Origin: Streptomyces sp. NBC_00250
GTDB taxonomy: Bacteria > Actinomycetota > Actinomycetes > Streptomycetales > Streptomycetaceae
DNA length: 64,000 nucleotides
Assembly: GCF_036192275.1 (NCBI RefSeq)
Contig: NZ_CP108088.1
Coordinates: 8,356,001-8,420,000, forward strand
Reading direction: 5' to 3'
The notes beneath the pieces were generated by a model. It saw nothing but the letters and a program-made list of their open reading frames with translations, had not been told where the DNA came from and did not search any database. Shown piece after piece: positions 44,110-53,468 of this stretch. Both the position numbers and the translations under genes were made by a program. Numbering within the stretch: position 1 is the stretch's first letter; each line of letters starts with the position of its first letter.

Positions 44110-44411
44110 CGGAGGCGAGCCTCAGACCCATCGATACGCACCATGCAGTTCTTGAAGAGCTGCAACGGAGGCTGCCGGCCGTCAACCGGAGCCAGTGTGA
44201 GCCCCAAGTCCTGCAACGGCTTGGCCAGGGCGACGAACCTGGCCCCATCCGGATCCGGGCCTCTGAAGGCCGCCCAGGCCTCGAACAACGCCCTCACGCT
44301 CTCCCCGCCTGGTCCCGGGGTGAAACGCGCCAGGAAGAACGGCTGATCACAGCCGTACTCACTGAGCTCACCGACCAGGACATCTCCCCGCAAGAGCCGC
44401 CACTGCGTCAT
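44103..44411 (-). CDS. Small conserved hypothetical protein
   Basis: The ATG at 44411 yields about 102 residues: MTQWRLLRGDVLVGELSEYG, FFLARFTPGPGGESVRALFE and NCMVRIDGSEARLRY. This resembles a small Streptomyces family of unknown function that I recall only by its pattern. Its end touches the transposase relic, and the IS fragment at 44502 lies just upstream. The IS may have removed its promoter. Confidence 0.6.
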   Translation of the reverse strand: MTQWRLLRGDVLVGELSEYGCDQPFFLARFTPGPGGESVRALFEAWAAFRGPDPDGARFVALAKPLQDLGLTLAPVDGRQPPLQLFKNCMVRIDGSEARLRY

Positions 44412-44501
44412 CTGGTGCCCCCGTCCTCCACCGTCCGGTCGAGGTCGCATCTTCGCAGCGCACATCCATCTGACCAAGCGCGTCATTCTGAAACGATCAG
44501 C

Positions 44502-44683
44502 GAGCCTTTTCCAACCTCACACTGAGGCGTGATGAAGGACGAGAACGGCTTGGACGATCGCGGTGATGCGGTTGGTGCTGCAGCGGAGCTTCCGTAGGAG
44601 TCGCCAGCCCTTCAGGGTGGCCATGGCCTGCTCTCCGAGGCAGCGGATCTTGGCGTGTGTGCTGTTGTGCCGGTGCTGCCACC
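44502..44683 (-). mobile_element. Right-end fragment of the IS present at 52279-53156
   Basis: Over about 182 bases the minus strand is, by eye, identical to the last part of the complete IS. It covers the transposase C-terminus (AKIRCLGEQAMATLKGWRLL) and the terminal GAGCCTTTTCCAA. Similarity stops at 44683. It is a truncated copy left by deletion or by recombination between IS copies. Confidence 0.85.
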
Positions 44684-44760
44684 TTCGAATGCAGTTCACC
44701 GGCGTCCGTACCGGTGCTGACCTGCGGCGGAGGTGGTTGTTGGCCAGTCGTTGAACCTGG

Positions 44761-44791
44761 CCGGACGGTGGTGAATGAGACCAGAACTGAG
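44761..44791 (+). repeat. 31-bp direct repeat, left copy
   Basis: Bases 44761-44791, containing GAATGAGACCAGAACTGAG, match 29 of 31 bases at 51250-51280 in the same orientation. The two copies flank the MacAB-type efflux and two-component genes. Confidence 0.7.
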
Positions 44792-44845
44792 ACCGGGGAG
44801 TTGCTTGTCCGCGTGAGGAGCACCGGGTGTGGTGAACGGTGGTGG

Positions 44846-46075
44846 TCAGCTGGATGCGAGTGCTTCGGCGGGGGAGGTGCGGGCAGCGCGGGTTGCCGGG
44901 TAGAGGCCGGCGAGGGCTCCGATGGTGACGGCGGCCCCTACGCCGGCGAGGACGGCTTGGGTGGGGATGGTGACGGGCCAGTTCTGGTTGAGTGCCCAGC
45001 CGACGCTGACGGCCAGACCGATGACCACGCCGCTGATGCCACCGAGGGCGGAGAGGGCCACAGATTCGGTGAGGAACTGCAGCTTGATCTGGCCGCGGCC
45101 GGCTCCGATGGCCCGGCGCAGGCCGATCTCGGCTCGTCGTTCGAGCACGGAGATGACCATGGTGTTGGCGACTCCGATACCTCCGACCAGCAGGGCGATC
45201 GCTCCCAGCCCGAGGAACATCAGCTTGAAGGTGTTCTTGACGGCGAGCGCGGTGGTGAGGGCGTCGGAGGGGCGGCTGATGTTCACCTGTTCGGGGTGCT
45301 GCGGGTTGACCGTCTGTGCGAGAACGTCGTGCACGTCGTTGACCGCCTCGTCGGCGGAGCGTACGTAGATGGTGGTCGGGTGTCCGTCGAAGCCGAGCTT
45401 GGCGGCGGCGTCCCAGCCGATCAGGGCGGAGCGGTCGATCTCGGGGGCGAGGGTGACGGGGCTCAGAATGCCGGCGACGGTGAACCACTGGCCGCCCAGG
45501 TAGACGGCCGTGCCGGGGGTGTGGATGCCGAACCGGTCGGCGGCGACGGAGCCGAGGACGACTGCGGGGTATTGCTCGGTGGCCGCGTTGAGCCAGGTGC
45601 CCTTGGCGATCGTGGCGCCGATGGTGGCGGGCAGGTCGAGCCGGGTGGCCTGGACGGCGATGCCGGCGGTGTCGCGCTGGTCGGTCTTGTCGTTGCGGTG
45701 CACGGTGGCGTTGGAGACCGTGCCCACGGCGGAGACCTGGCGCACGGGTGCGATCCGGCTCACCATGGTCGCGGATTCCGCGGGCAGTTCGGACTTGGTT
45801 CCGAACGGGTCCTGTCCGGTGGTGGCGGTGAGCAGGTTGGTGCCGACCTTGGCGATCTGGGCCTCGATCTGTGCCTGACTGCCGGCGGTGATGCCGAGGA
45901 TGGCGACCATCGCGGCGATGCCGATCGCGATGCCGAGGGCGGACAGGCACGCGCGCAGCGGGCGCCCGCGGACGCCGACCAGTCCGACACGGATGACGTC
46001 GCCGGGGCTGAGGCGGGCGGACGCCGGTAGTGGGGCGGGTGCCTCGGTCCGGGTCGGTGCGGTGACCGTGTTCAC
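44846..46075 (-). CDS. MacB-type ABC transporter permease (FtsX-like)
   Basis: A 409-residue membrane protein. An N-terminal helix ([20 protein letters not shown]) is followed by a large extracellular MacB-PCD domain and three C-terminal helices beginning [20 protein letters not shown]. The signature [19 protein letters not shown] is typical of FtsX/MacB. It ends with [12 protein letters not shown]. With the ATPase and fusion-like protein it would form a tripartite-like efflux or envelope machine. The ATG overlaps the ATPase stop by four bases. Confidence 0.9.
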   Translation of the reverse strand: MNTVTAPTRTEAPAPLPASARLSPGDVIRVGLVGVRGRPLRACLSALGIAIGIAAMVAILGITAGSQAQIEAQIAKVGTNLLTATTGQDPFGTKSELPAESATMVSRIAPVRQVSAVGTVSNATVHRNDKTDQRDTAGIAVQATRLDLPATIGATIAKGTWLNAATEQYPAVVLGSVAADRFGIHTPGTAVYLGGQWFTVAGILSPVTLAPEIDRSALIGWDAAAKLGFDGHPTTIYVRSADEAVNDVHDVLAQTVNPQHPEQVNISRPSDALTTALAVKNTFKLMFLGLGAIALLVGGIGVANTMVISVLERRAEIGLRRAIGAGRGQIKLQFLTESVALSALGGISGVVIGLAVSVGWALNQNWPVTIPTQAVLAGVGAAVTIGALAGLYPATRAARTSPAEALASS

Positions 46076-46809
46076 GTCTCGTCCCTAGGCTCGTAGCGCG
46101 GCGGGGGCAGTATCACCGCGGCTGTCATCGGGTCGAGTGGTTCGCTGTCGTAGCGAATGCGGCCGTCGAGGATCTCGACCCGGCGGGGCAGCGATCGGGC
46201 GATGGTCTGGTCGTGGGTGATGACGGCGATGGTGGTGCCGTCGGCATTGAGCTCGTGCAGCAGCCGCATCACCTGGGTGCCGGAGGCGGAGTCCAGCGCT
46301 CCGGTGGGCTCGTCGGCGAGCACGATCGCGGGCCGCCCCACCAGGGCGCGGGCGATGGCCACGCGCTGGCGTTCACCGCCGGAGAGTTCGTGGGGCCGGT
46401 GGGCGAGCCGGTGGCCCAGGCCTACGCGTCCCAGCGCCTCGGCGGCGAGGGAGCGGCGGCGGCGTCGTGGCACACCGTGGTAGAGCAGCCCGGTGGCGAC
46501 GTTCTCCACCGCGCTCAGGTGTGGGGTGAGGAAGAACTGCTGGAAGACGAAGCCGATCCAGCGGGAGCGCACGGCTGACAGCTGACGGTCGGTCAGGCGG
46601 GCGGCGTTGTGGCCCATCACCCTGACGTGTCCAGCGGTTGGCCGGTCCAGGGTTCCCATGAGCTGCAGCATCGTCGACTTGCCGGACCCGGAGGGGCCGA
46701 CGACGGCCAGCAGCTCGCCGGGCCATACCCGCAAGGAGACCTCGCGCAGTGCGTGTACGCCCCCGGGGTAGGACTTGCCGACGCCGTCGAGTTCGATGAC
46801 GGGGATCAT
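46072..46809 (-). CDS. MacB/LolD-type ABC transporter ATPase
   Basis: A 245-residue ATPase with Walker [10 protein letters not shown], signature [15 protein letters not shown], Walker [15 protein letters not shown] and the H-loop VITHDQ. This is the LolD/MacB subfamily, which drives FtsX-like permeases by mechanotransmission. It is coupled by four-base overlaps to the fusion protein upstream and the permease downstream. Confidence 0.93.
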   Translation of the reverse strand: MIPVIELDGVGKSYPGGVHALREVSLRVWPGELLAVVGPSGSGKSTMLQLMGTLDRPTAGHVRVMGHNAARLTDRQLSAVRSRWIGFVFQQFFLTPHLSAVENVATGLLYHGVPRRRRRSLAAEALGRVGLGHRLAHRPHELSGGERQRVAIARALVGRPAIVLADEPTGALDSASGTQVMRLLHELNADGTTIAVITHDQTIARSLPRRVEILDGRIRYDSEPLDPMTAAVILPPPRYEPRDET

Positions 46810-48119
46810 GAGGAGGGGACCTCCACTTTCACGCCTTCGTGCAGGTCCGGGCTGGTGACCTCCACGTTGCCACCGGCGAAGATGCCGAGCGTGACGGGCA
46901 CCAGGCGGGTGGTGCCGTCGTCGGCCACGACCTGGACGGCGTAGGCGCCCTGGACGGTGGCCAGCAGCGACGTCACCGGTACGGCCAGCACGTTCTTGCG
47001 CTCGTCGCTGGTGAACAGCACCGTGACCGGGGCCCCGTCGAGTCTGCCCGCGTCCGCGGGTTTGTCGAGCGTGACCTTCACCTTGATGGTGGCGTTGTCG
47101 GTGCCGGAGCCGGCCTGGCTGTTGCCTGCCGGGCCCGCCCTGCCGGCGTTGTCGGGGGCTGTGGCGACGGTGCCGACGTCGCTGATGTGACCTGAGGTCG
47201 TCGTGCCGCCAGGCAGCTGTACCTGCACGGCCGCTCCCTGCTTGGCCAAGGCCACCTTGCCGGTCGCCAGGTTCACGCTGACCACCCGGTTCGTACCGGT
47301 GGCGCTCAGCACCGTGCCGGAAGCGGGGGCGCCGACCGTCCCGGTGACGGAGGCGACCCGGATCGCGGTGGGCTCCACCACGACATCCCCGAGCGCGACC
47401 GTGCCGGTCTGTGACCGCCCCTGAGCCTTCTGCCAGCTCTTGACCGCCTGGGCGGTGGCATCGCTGAAGTGCTTGTCGTCGGCCAGGTCGCTGCCGTAGC
47501 CGAGGGCCTTGAGATTCTCCTTCAGCTCCTGCACGTCCGCACCGTCGGACACGCCCACTTTCAGGTCACGCCAGGACGGGACCGACCCGTACAGCAGCGG
47601 AACCGGCTTGTCATCCACGCGGTAGACCTGCTGGCCGCGCTCGATGGTCTGTCCCTGAGCGGGCAGCCACGTCAGCACGTTGGCACCCGCGTTCGACGCA
47701 CCGGACGTCCTGGATGGGCCGCCACCCGCCGTGCCGGGACCGGAACCGGAGCCCGCGGTGATCGTGTAGGAGCCGTCGAAGCCGAGCGTCCCGTCGACCT
47801 TGTCCTGCTCCACCAGGTCGGTTCTGGTGACCGCTGCTGTCGTCGGCCGGGCCGTGCCGGCTACCTGCTTGTCTCCCGTGGGGCGGACCGCGAGGTACGC
47901 TGCGGCGCAGCCTGCCACCAAGACCAGCGCCGTGCAGACGACCAGCCAGCGACCTCCCCGCCGGCCAGGGCGCGCCGCCTCGGAGGCAGGCGTGCCGGGT
48001 ACCGGGAGGGCAGCGGTGATCGGGTCGGGGTCGGGTGGGCCGGTGACCGTGCCGGGGCCGGCCGCTGCGCCGTGGTCAGGGTTCATTGGCACGTCATCCT
48101 GTTCTTGTCGGTGGATCAT
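46806..48119 (-). CDS. Membrane-fusion-like efflux protein with peptidoglycan-binding domain
   Basis: ATG 48119 overlaps the lipoprotein stop (ATGA) and has GGAG nine bases upstream; ATG 48086 is an alternative. After a cytoplasmic tail comes one membrane helix ([20 protein letters not shown]). A HlyD/MacA-like region follows with a PG_binding_1-type insert ([20 protein letters not shown]), then beta-barrel strands. Such proteins partner MacB-type ATPases and permeases in Gram-positive bacteria. The gene is second in the operon lipoprotein - this gene - ATPase - permease. Confidence 0.86.
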   Translation of the reverse strand: MIHRQEQDDVPMNPDHGAAAGPGTVTGPPDPDPITAALPVPGTPASEAARPGRRGGRWLVVCTALVLVAGCAAAYLAVRPTGDKQVAGTARPTTAAVTRTDLVEQDKVDGTLGFDGSYTITAGSGSGPGTAGGGPSRTSGASNAGANVLTWLPAQGQTIERGQQVYRVDDKPVPLLYGSVPSWRDLKVGVSDGADVQELKENLKALGYGSDLADDKHFSDATAQAVKSWQKAQGRSQTGTVALGDVVVEPTAIRVASVTGTVGAPASGTVLSATGTNRVVSVNLATGKVALAKQGAAVQVQLPGGTTTSGHISDVGTVATAPDNAGRAGPAGNSQAGSGTDNATIKVKVTLDKPADAGRLDGAPVTVLFTSDERKNVLAVPVTSLLATVQGAYAVQVVADDGTTRLVPVTLGIFAGGNVEVTSPDLHEGVKVEVPSS

Positions 48120-48700
48120 CCCGCACCGCTCCCGGGCGCAGAGCCGGCCGGCTTCGACATGACCGACTGGCACGCCTTGTTCGCCGCGTCCATCTTCTGC
48201 GGGTCCACATTTCCTTCGACGCGCAGCGAACCGCTTCCGTCCGGGTCCTGCATGTTCACGCCGTGCTCGCGCATGCACTGGGCCATCTTGGTGAGCATGT
48301 CCTTGGCCTTCGGGTCGTTCATGTTCGAACCGCCGGCGCTGAGGAAATGCTGGCATTCCTGCAGGGCCGCCTGCACCTTGGTCGGGTCCTGGCCCGGACC
48401 GCCGAGCCTGACGGAACCGCCCGCCTGCGCGTCCGGCACGTCCACGCCCTTGTCGCGCATGCAGCGGGCGAACTGCAACTGTGCGTCCTCGGGGTTCGCC
48501 GCCCCCGGAGACGGACTCGCCGAACTCCCGGCTTGCGAGCCGTTGCCGAGGCTGGCCACCTTCGGGCCGCCGTCCTGGCCGCCGCCGCAGCCGGCCAGCA
48601 CCAGTGCCGCCACTCCCACCCCCACACCGGCCAGCCCCCGCCGGAGCCTGGAAGGCGTGCGCAGCGTGGGAGCAGGCCGGATCAGTGTGCTGATCTTCAT
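48116..48700 (-). CDS. Efflux-operon lipoprotein
   Basis: The 194-residue protein has a lipoprotein signal with lipobox LVLAGC and a Gly/Ser-rich linker. Two similar segments contain CMRDKGVDVPD and CMREHGVNMQD, an internal duplication with conserved Cys. It is first in the efflux operon. This Cys-repeat family commonly accompanies MacAB-like operons with PG-binding fusion proteins. Its role is unknown; substrate presentation or sensing is possible. Confidence 0.8.
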   Translation of the reverse strand: MKISTLIRPAPTLRTPSRLRRGLAGVGVGVAALVLAGCGGGQDGGPKVASLGNGSQAGSSASPSPGAANPEDAQLQFARCMRDKGVDVPDAQAGGSVRLGGPGQDPTKVQAALQECQHFLSAGGSNMNDPKAKDMLTKMAQCMREHGVNMQDPDGSGSLRVEGNVDPQKMDAANKACQSVMSKPAGSAPGSGAG

Positions 48701-48892
48701 CTTCTCGTACCCTTCGTCCTAGGGCCGGATTCGGCCGTCGGCACCAAGGAATACGCGGCTCGGCATTTCATGGGCGTTCCAGTTTTCTGTTATGCCGCAG
48801 AAACATTCGACGCGATACCACTTGGCGCAGGGAAAGCCGGCGCCCGATATATGCCCGGCGGCGACCCGCGGACAGGAAGAAGGGAACGAGCG

Positions 48893-49546
48893 ATGCGCGT
48901 ACTGGTGGCCGAGGACGAGCACGTGCTCGCCGACCTGGTGGCAGCGGGTCTGCGCGCGTACGCGATGGCCGTCGATATCGCCTACGACGGCCCCAGCGTC
49001 CAGCAGCGGCTGGCGGTCAACGACTACGACGTGCTCGTGCTGGACCGCGACCTGCCCGGCGTCCACGGTGACCAGATCTGCCGGGAGCTGACCGGGAGAG
49101 GCGCCCGCACCCGCATCCTCATGCTCACCGCAGCCGGCACGGTGGCCGACCGGGTCCAAGGACTGCGGCTGGGCGCCGACGACTACCTGCCCAAGCCCTT
49201 CGAATACGACGAACTGGTCGCCCGAGTCCAGGCGCTCGGCCGCCGCACCCAGACCGCACTGCCGCCCATCCTGGAAAAGGGCGGCCTCGTGCTCGACGCC
49301 GCGAACCGCCAGGTCCACCGGAACGGCCGCTATCTGGCGTTGTCCCGCAAGGAGTTCGCCGTCCTCGAAGTGCTGCTGCGGGCCAGGGGGGCGGCGGTCA
49401 GCACGGAGGAGCTGCTGGAACGCGCCTGGGACGAGAACGCCGACCCGTTCACCAACGCCGTCCGCGTCACCCTCTCCAGGCTCCGCAGCAAACTCGGACA
49501 GCCCCCGATGATCGAGACCCTGCCTGGCATCGGCTACCGGATATGA
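48893..49546 (+). CDS. OmpR-type response regulator
   Basis: The 217-residue protein has a receiver domain (VAEDEHVLADLVAAGL; phospho-Asp in DVLVLDRDLPG; KPF near residue 103). A winged-helix Trans_reg_C domain follows (LSRKEFAVLEVLLRARGAAV, ending LPGIGYRI). GAAGGG lies upstream of ATG 48893. It is divergent from the efflux operon and coupled to the kinase gene by an ATGA overlap, so it probably controls efflux. Confidence 0.92.
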   Translation: MRVLVAEDEHVLADLVAAGLRAYAMAVDIAYDGPSVQQRLAVNDYDVLVLDRDLPGVHGDQICRELTGRGARTRILMLTAAGTVADRVQGLRLGADDYLPKPFEYDELVARVQALGRRTQTALPPILEKGGLVLDAANRQVHRNGRYLALSRKEFAVLEVLLRARGAAVSTEELLERAWDENADPFTNAVRVTLSRLRSKLGQPPMIETLPGIGYRI

Positions 49547-50892
49547 ACGCGGCGCCCGTGCACCCCAACCCCGTCCACCCGCCCGTCCAGGCCGACCACC
49601 CCAGGAAGGTACGCCGCCTGCTGCCGACCGTACGGGTCCGCCTGACCGCCCTGTACGGCGGACTGTTCTTCCTCGCCGGCACGCTACTGATCACCGTCAT
49701 CTACCTGTGGTTCCAGCAGCGCACGGCCACTGCTAGGACCGTGTCCGTCGGAACCGAAGCGGGCACACCGCTCGGCTCCCGACCCCCCATCGTCGGACCG
49801 CTCCCCTCGCTGCCCGGGCAATGGCGGCAGTCGGCCGTGCAGCCGCCGAACATCGTGCCGGGGGCGGTGACCGACGCCATCGCGCGATACAGGCACGAAA
49901 TGCTGCAGGAGCTACTGACCGTCTCCGGCATCGCACTCGCCCTGCTGGTGCTCCTCGCTATGCTGCTGGGCTGGTGGATGGCCGGGCACGTCCTGCGACC
50001 GGTCCACGCGATCACTACGACCGCCCGGCGGCTGTCCTGGGAGAACCTGCACGAACGGATCGCCCTCACCGGCCCCCGCGACGAGTTCAAGGAACTCGCC
50101 GACACCTTCGACGACCTCCTTGACCGGCTGCACAACGCCTTCTCCAGTCAGCGGCGCTTCATCGCCAACGCCTCCCACGAACTACGCACCCCCCTGACCA
50201 TCCAACGCGCCGCCATCCAGATCGGTCTCGCCGACACCTCCCCCTCACCCGACAGCCTCAACACGGTCAGGCAGCAGCTCCTCGACGCCAACCGCCGTGC
50301 CGAACGCCTCATCGACGGACTGCTGCTCCTCGCCCAGGGCGAACAAGGGCTCACCCACCGCGAACCGGTCGCGCTGGACGAAGTGGCCGCCGAGGTGGCC
50401 CGCCAACATGAGTCCGTCGCGACCGCCTCCGGCGTCACGGTCGACCTGGACCTGCACCCGGTCAGCGTCCTGGGCAACCCGGTCCTGCTCACCCACCTCG
50501 TGACCAACCTGGTCCAGAACGCGATCCGGCACAACCACCGCGGCGGCGCGCTGCAGATCCGCACATCCCCGCACGGTGGACTGGTCGTCCACAACAGCGG
50601 ACCCTACGTGCCCGCGGACACCCTCCCCGAGCTGTTTGAGCCCTTCCGGCGAGGCGTCACCGCTCGCACCGGCTCCACCAAGGGCGCCGGACTGGGCCTG
50701 TCCATCGTCCGCTCCATCGCCCAGGTCCATGCCGGGACCGTCACCGCCCGTCCGAACCCCGACGGGGGCCTGGAGGTCCACGTCAGCCTGCCTCAACTAC
50801 CCACCGTCGCCATCGGTACCCGCAGCCCGCAGCCGGCGCCCGCCGGGTATCGGTCCCCGCAGACCAACAGCCCCGTATCGCCCAGCACGTGA
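49543..50892 (+). CDS. Sensor histidine kinase
   Basis: A 449-residue membrane kinase. The first helix is ALYGGLFFLAGTLLITVIYLW, a short extracellular loop of about 90 residues follows, and the second helix is TVSGIALALLVLLAMLLGWW. HAMP, HisKA (FIANASHELRTPL, phospho-His) and HATPase_c (NLVQNAIRHN, then GAGLGLSIVRSIAQVHAG) domains complete it. With the response regulator it probably senses envelope stress or an antibiotic and adjusts the divergent efflux operon. Confidence 0.92.
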   Translation: MNAAPVHPNPVHPPVQADHPRKVRRLLPTVRVRLTALYGGLFFLAGTLLITVIYLWFQQRTATARTVSVGTEAGTPLGSRPPIVGPLPSLPGQWRQSAVQPPNIVPGAVTDAIARYRHEMLQELLTVSGIALALLVLLAMLLGWWMAGHVLRPVHAITTTARRLSWENLHERIALTGPRDEFKELADTFDDLLDRLHNAFSSQRRFIANASHELRTPLTIQRAAIQIGLADTSPSPDSLNTVRQQLLDANRRAERLIDGLLLLAQGEQGLTHREPVALDEVAAEVARQHESVATASGVTVDLDLHPVSVLGNPVLLTHLVTNLVQNAIRHNHRGGALQIRTSPHGGLVVHNSGPYVPADTLPELFEPFRRGVTARTGSTKGAGLGLSIVRSIAQVHAGTVTARPNPDGGLEVHVSLPQLPTVAIGTRSPQPAPAGYRSPQTNSPVSPST

Positions 50893-51116
50893 GGTGTCGG
50901 GTGCCCTTCGGAACCAGAGGTTCGAGTGACCTCGGCCAGAAGTTCGCTCTGGGCTCCGCTGGCTCGCGGCAACACCGCGATGCCGCCCAGAGGCTCCTGA
51001 TCGATGCTGATGACAGTGCCTGATCGGGTGACCTGAACCGAATCTGCAACCACGGAACGATGAAGGCCCCGACCGCACTGCGGTCGAAGCCTTACGTTTG
51101 CCCTGGCGGGCGGGTG

Positions 51117-51171
51117 CGGAGGATACGAGATTCGAACTCGTGAGGGGTTGCCCGCAACACGCTTTCCAAAC
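51117..51171 (-). other. 3' fragment of tRNA-Ser(GGA): putative attachment site of an integrated element
   Basis: The minus strand carries a recognisable 3' half of tRNA-Ser. It has an anticodon loop TTGGAAA with GGA, a long variable arm, a T arm with TTCGAAT between ACGAG and CTCGT, and the acceptor strand ATCCTCC plus G. The partner GGAGGAT acceptor strand and a D arm are missing upstream, so it is not a functional tRNA. Such 3' fragments mark the far end of elements integrated at a tRNA gene. With this orientation the element would extend to the right, towards an intact tRNA-Ser beyond the window. Confidence 0.7.
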
Positions 51172-51249
51172 GTTCGTATGGCCGTACGCCGGGGGTCATA
51201 CCCATCCTGACCTGGGGCGGAGTGTTCGGGTTGGCCCTTCGGGACGTGT

Positions 51250-51280
51250 CCGGACGGGGATGAATGAGACCAGAACTGAG
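51250..51280 (+). repeat. 31-bp direct repeat, right copy
   Basis: This matches 29 of 31 bases of 44761-44791, in direct orientation. It lies about 80 bases from the tRNA-Ser fragment. Its origin is not recognised. Confidence 0.7.
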
Positions 51281-51520
51281 CCCACCGAGGGTGGGCAGAA
51301 CGCCGACTCGCAGGGTCATCAGGCCGATGGGCCGGGACCCCGAGCCCTCGGCGGTGTCATCCGAGACCTGCTGCTGGCGCCCGCCTGGTGAGATCGGGCT
51401 GAAGCCGCTGGGCGCCCGTCGGCCGGATCTACTCACTCACCACGGGCGCAGCAGGGCGTGACGCATGTCACATATCGGTCCCGGAGAATGTTTGCCGATA
51501 CGACCTCGTCCCAGGCCTAG

Positions 51521-51543
51521 AGGTAGCAACCTCGTCGCTACCT
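51521..51543 (+). promoter_or_regulatory. Inverted repeat AGGTAGC-9-GCTACCT just before the ribosome site
   Basis: Perfect 7-bp arms (51521-51527, 51537-51543) lie immediately upstream of AAGGAG (51546-51551) and GTG 51557. The element could be an operator or an RNA hairpin controlling the next gene. Confidence 0.5.
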
Positions 51544-51556
51544 GTAAGGAGCATGT

Positions 51557-52348
51557 GTGGCCCTCCTCTGTTACTCGGACCTCAGCGATGGTCGTGCCGC
51601 CGCCTCAACGCTAGACGGGCTGAATGCCGCCTTGAAGGGGTGGGTGTTTGGCCTCCTGGCCGACATTGCGATTCAAGATCGCTCTTCCAGGCCGATTGAG
51701 CGCTTCACCGTTTCGCTCGGAGATCGCAGCGTGGAAGCCGAGGGGATCGCTTTGGAAGCGATTCGGCTCATCAAGTATGCCCAGGAGCAGTTGCTGTCCC
51801 GGAACGCATACCTTCGTTACCTTTGCCCCGACTGTCCGCGGGACGGGCGCTCCTCATGCCGCAGAGGCAAAAAGCCCTTCCCATCGGTGAGCACCGCACC
51901 CACGCCTGAGGTTCAGTTCGCGGGGATCCGCGTCGGACCGACGCTCCCGCTTCCCACAGCCTCGAAAGTTGTCGAACGGCTTCAGCTGATGGCTTCGACG
52001 TTCCAGGAGTCGCCGGTCAGTGAAGAGGATGCGTCAGCCCGAGCGAGATTCCTCCTCCATCTCCGTCATATTGCGAATCAGTGGCGGGCGCGGGGCATCG
52101 ACGACAGAGCCGTGGACGTCGAGGAGCCGGACCCTGTGATGTTCTACGGAAAGGTCCTCTTGACGCTCAGCAGTGCCAACAACGTCGAGCGGGAGAGTAC
52201 GGATGCTCGACACTCTCCTGTGAACTTCATCGCGGCCGTACTTAAGACGCTGGCCAGTCAACTCGTCACTTTGTCAGTGAGCCTTTTCCAAGCTGGCGGT
52301 GCTGACCGTGAGTTGGACAGTCCTGCGCAACGACGAAGCTCCTGGTAG
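51557..52348 (+). pseudogene. Unknown cytoplasmic protein gene, 3' end displaced by IS insertion
   Basis: From GTG 51557 (AAGGAG at good spacing) the native frame runs to 52278, where the IS begins. The current frame reads 23 further IS-encoded residues to a stop at 52348. If the IS and one AGT target copy are removed, the frame continues from 53160 to TAA 53244. The restored protein has about 268 residues. It contains a Cys-rich CPDCPRDGRSSCRRGKK patch near residue 95 that could bind metal. I do not recognise the family. It may retain function, because only the last 28 residues are replaced. Confidence 0.7.
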
Positions 52349-53156
52349 ACGGGTTCTCGACCAAGATCACCTGTGTCTGCCAGGAGCTTCGCGTGCTTGT
52401 CTACCCGTCCTCGATTGATCTGTCCAGCCGCACCTTGCGGTTCCTGACCGGACAGCTGGCAGCCAGGCGGCGGGAGATCGGGACGCGATGGCGACGCCTT
52501 TCCGCCGCACGTCAGGCTCTGCTCGCCTTGGCCCACCTGCGGTGCGGTGACACCTACGCCCAGCTCGCCGCCGGATTCGGCATCGGGATCGCGACCGTCT
52601 ACCGCTACATACGTGAAGCCGTCGAGGCCCTGTCCGCCCTCGCCCCGTCCCTGGCCGAGGCGATGAGGACGATCCGAACTTCGTCATCCTCGACGGCACC
52701 CTGCTGCCGATCGACCGGATCGCCGCCGACACTCCGTACTACTCCGGGAAACACAAACGTCACGGCATGAACGTCCAAGTCCTCACCGATCCCTTCGGGC
52801 GGCTGCTATGGGCCTCGCCCGCGCTGCCCGGCTCCACCCACGACCTGACCGCCGCCCGCACCCACGGCATCGTCAACGCACTCACCGAGGCCGGCCTCAA
52901 GTGCTGGGCCGACAAGGCGTATCAGGGCGCCGGCGGCTGCATCCGGGTACCATTCCGCGGCCGTCGTCTCAAACGGTGGCAGCACCGGCACAACAGCACA
53001 CACGCCAAGATCCGCTGCCTCGGAGAGCAGGCCATGGCCACCCTGAAGGGCTGGCGACTCCTACGGAAGCTCCGCTGCAGCACCAACCGCATCACCGCGA
53101 TCGTCCAAGCCGTTCTCGTCCTTCATCACGCCTCAGTGTGAGGTTGGAAAAGGCTC
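52279..53156 (+). mobile_element. IS5-family insertion sequence, 878 bp, with 3-bp target duplication
   Basis: Terminal inverted repeats GAGCCTTTTCCAA (52279-52291) and TTGGAAAAGGCTC (53144-53156) bound the element. Direct AGT flanks lie at 52276-52278 and 53157-53159. A partial copy lies at 44502-44683. The perfect ends and target duplication indicate recent insertion. Confidence 0.88.
52393..53141 (+). pseudogene. IS transposase (DDE_Tnp_4 type) in two frames
   Basis: Frame A starts at GTG 52393 and encodes the HTH part (RRLSAARQALLALAHLRCGD, FGIGIATVYRYIREAVEAL). Frame B, entered before about 52675, encodes the catalytic part (FVILDGTLLPIDRIAADTPY, SGKHKRHGMNVQVLTDPFG, SWVG-like CWADKAYQGAGG and the C-terminus), ending at 53141. 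The join shows a frameshift with a few residues missing relative to the family pattern. Either programmed frameshifting makes the full protein or this copy is defective. Confidence 0.8.
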
Positions 53157-53159
53157 AGT

Positions 53160-53244
53160 GAAGGCGTCCTGCCCCGACCGGACTGGACCGCGCAAGCACA
53201 GGTGGACCAGCCTCACCTCAGAAGCATTCAAAAAGATCAATTAA
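53160..53244 (+). pseudogene. Detached 3' end of the IS-interrupted gene
   Basis: Continuing the pre-insertion frame across the IS gives KASCPDRTGPRKHRW, then TSLTSEAFKKIN and TAA at 53242-53244. Frame and target duplication agree exactly, so this is the original end of the gene at 51557. Confidence 0.75.
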
Positions 53245-53468
53245 CGCGCCGTCACTAAATTTCGATCTTGGAATCCAGATTGCGAGACTGTCGCGCTTGG
53301 TGACCTTCACAACACGCCCGTCCGCATGGACCACACTTTCCTCCTTGTACGATTAGGCGTAGACAGAGCGTGTCGGCCGACCACCGCGCACCTCAAACAC
53401 AAGCTCCTGGCTACTAGCGCCTCGCGGGCTGGCAGTGAACACCTCAGTGGCATTTCAATGGAGCGACT

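Noticed and set aside
50797..51078. Minus-strand frames such as MVADSVQVTRSGTVISID overlapping the kinase 3' end
   Set aside because: Part looks protein-like, but it overlaps the well-supported kinase gene by about 100 bases, lacks a ribosome site and matches no family known to me.
51105..51205. Intact tRNA-Ser gene
   Set aside because: The 3' half is clear, but no matching GGAGGAT acceptor strand or D arm exists upstream; the anticodon stem also has a mismatch.
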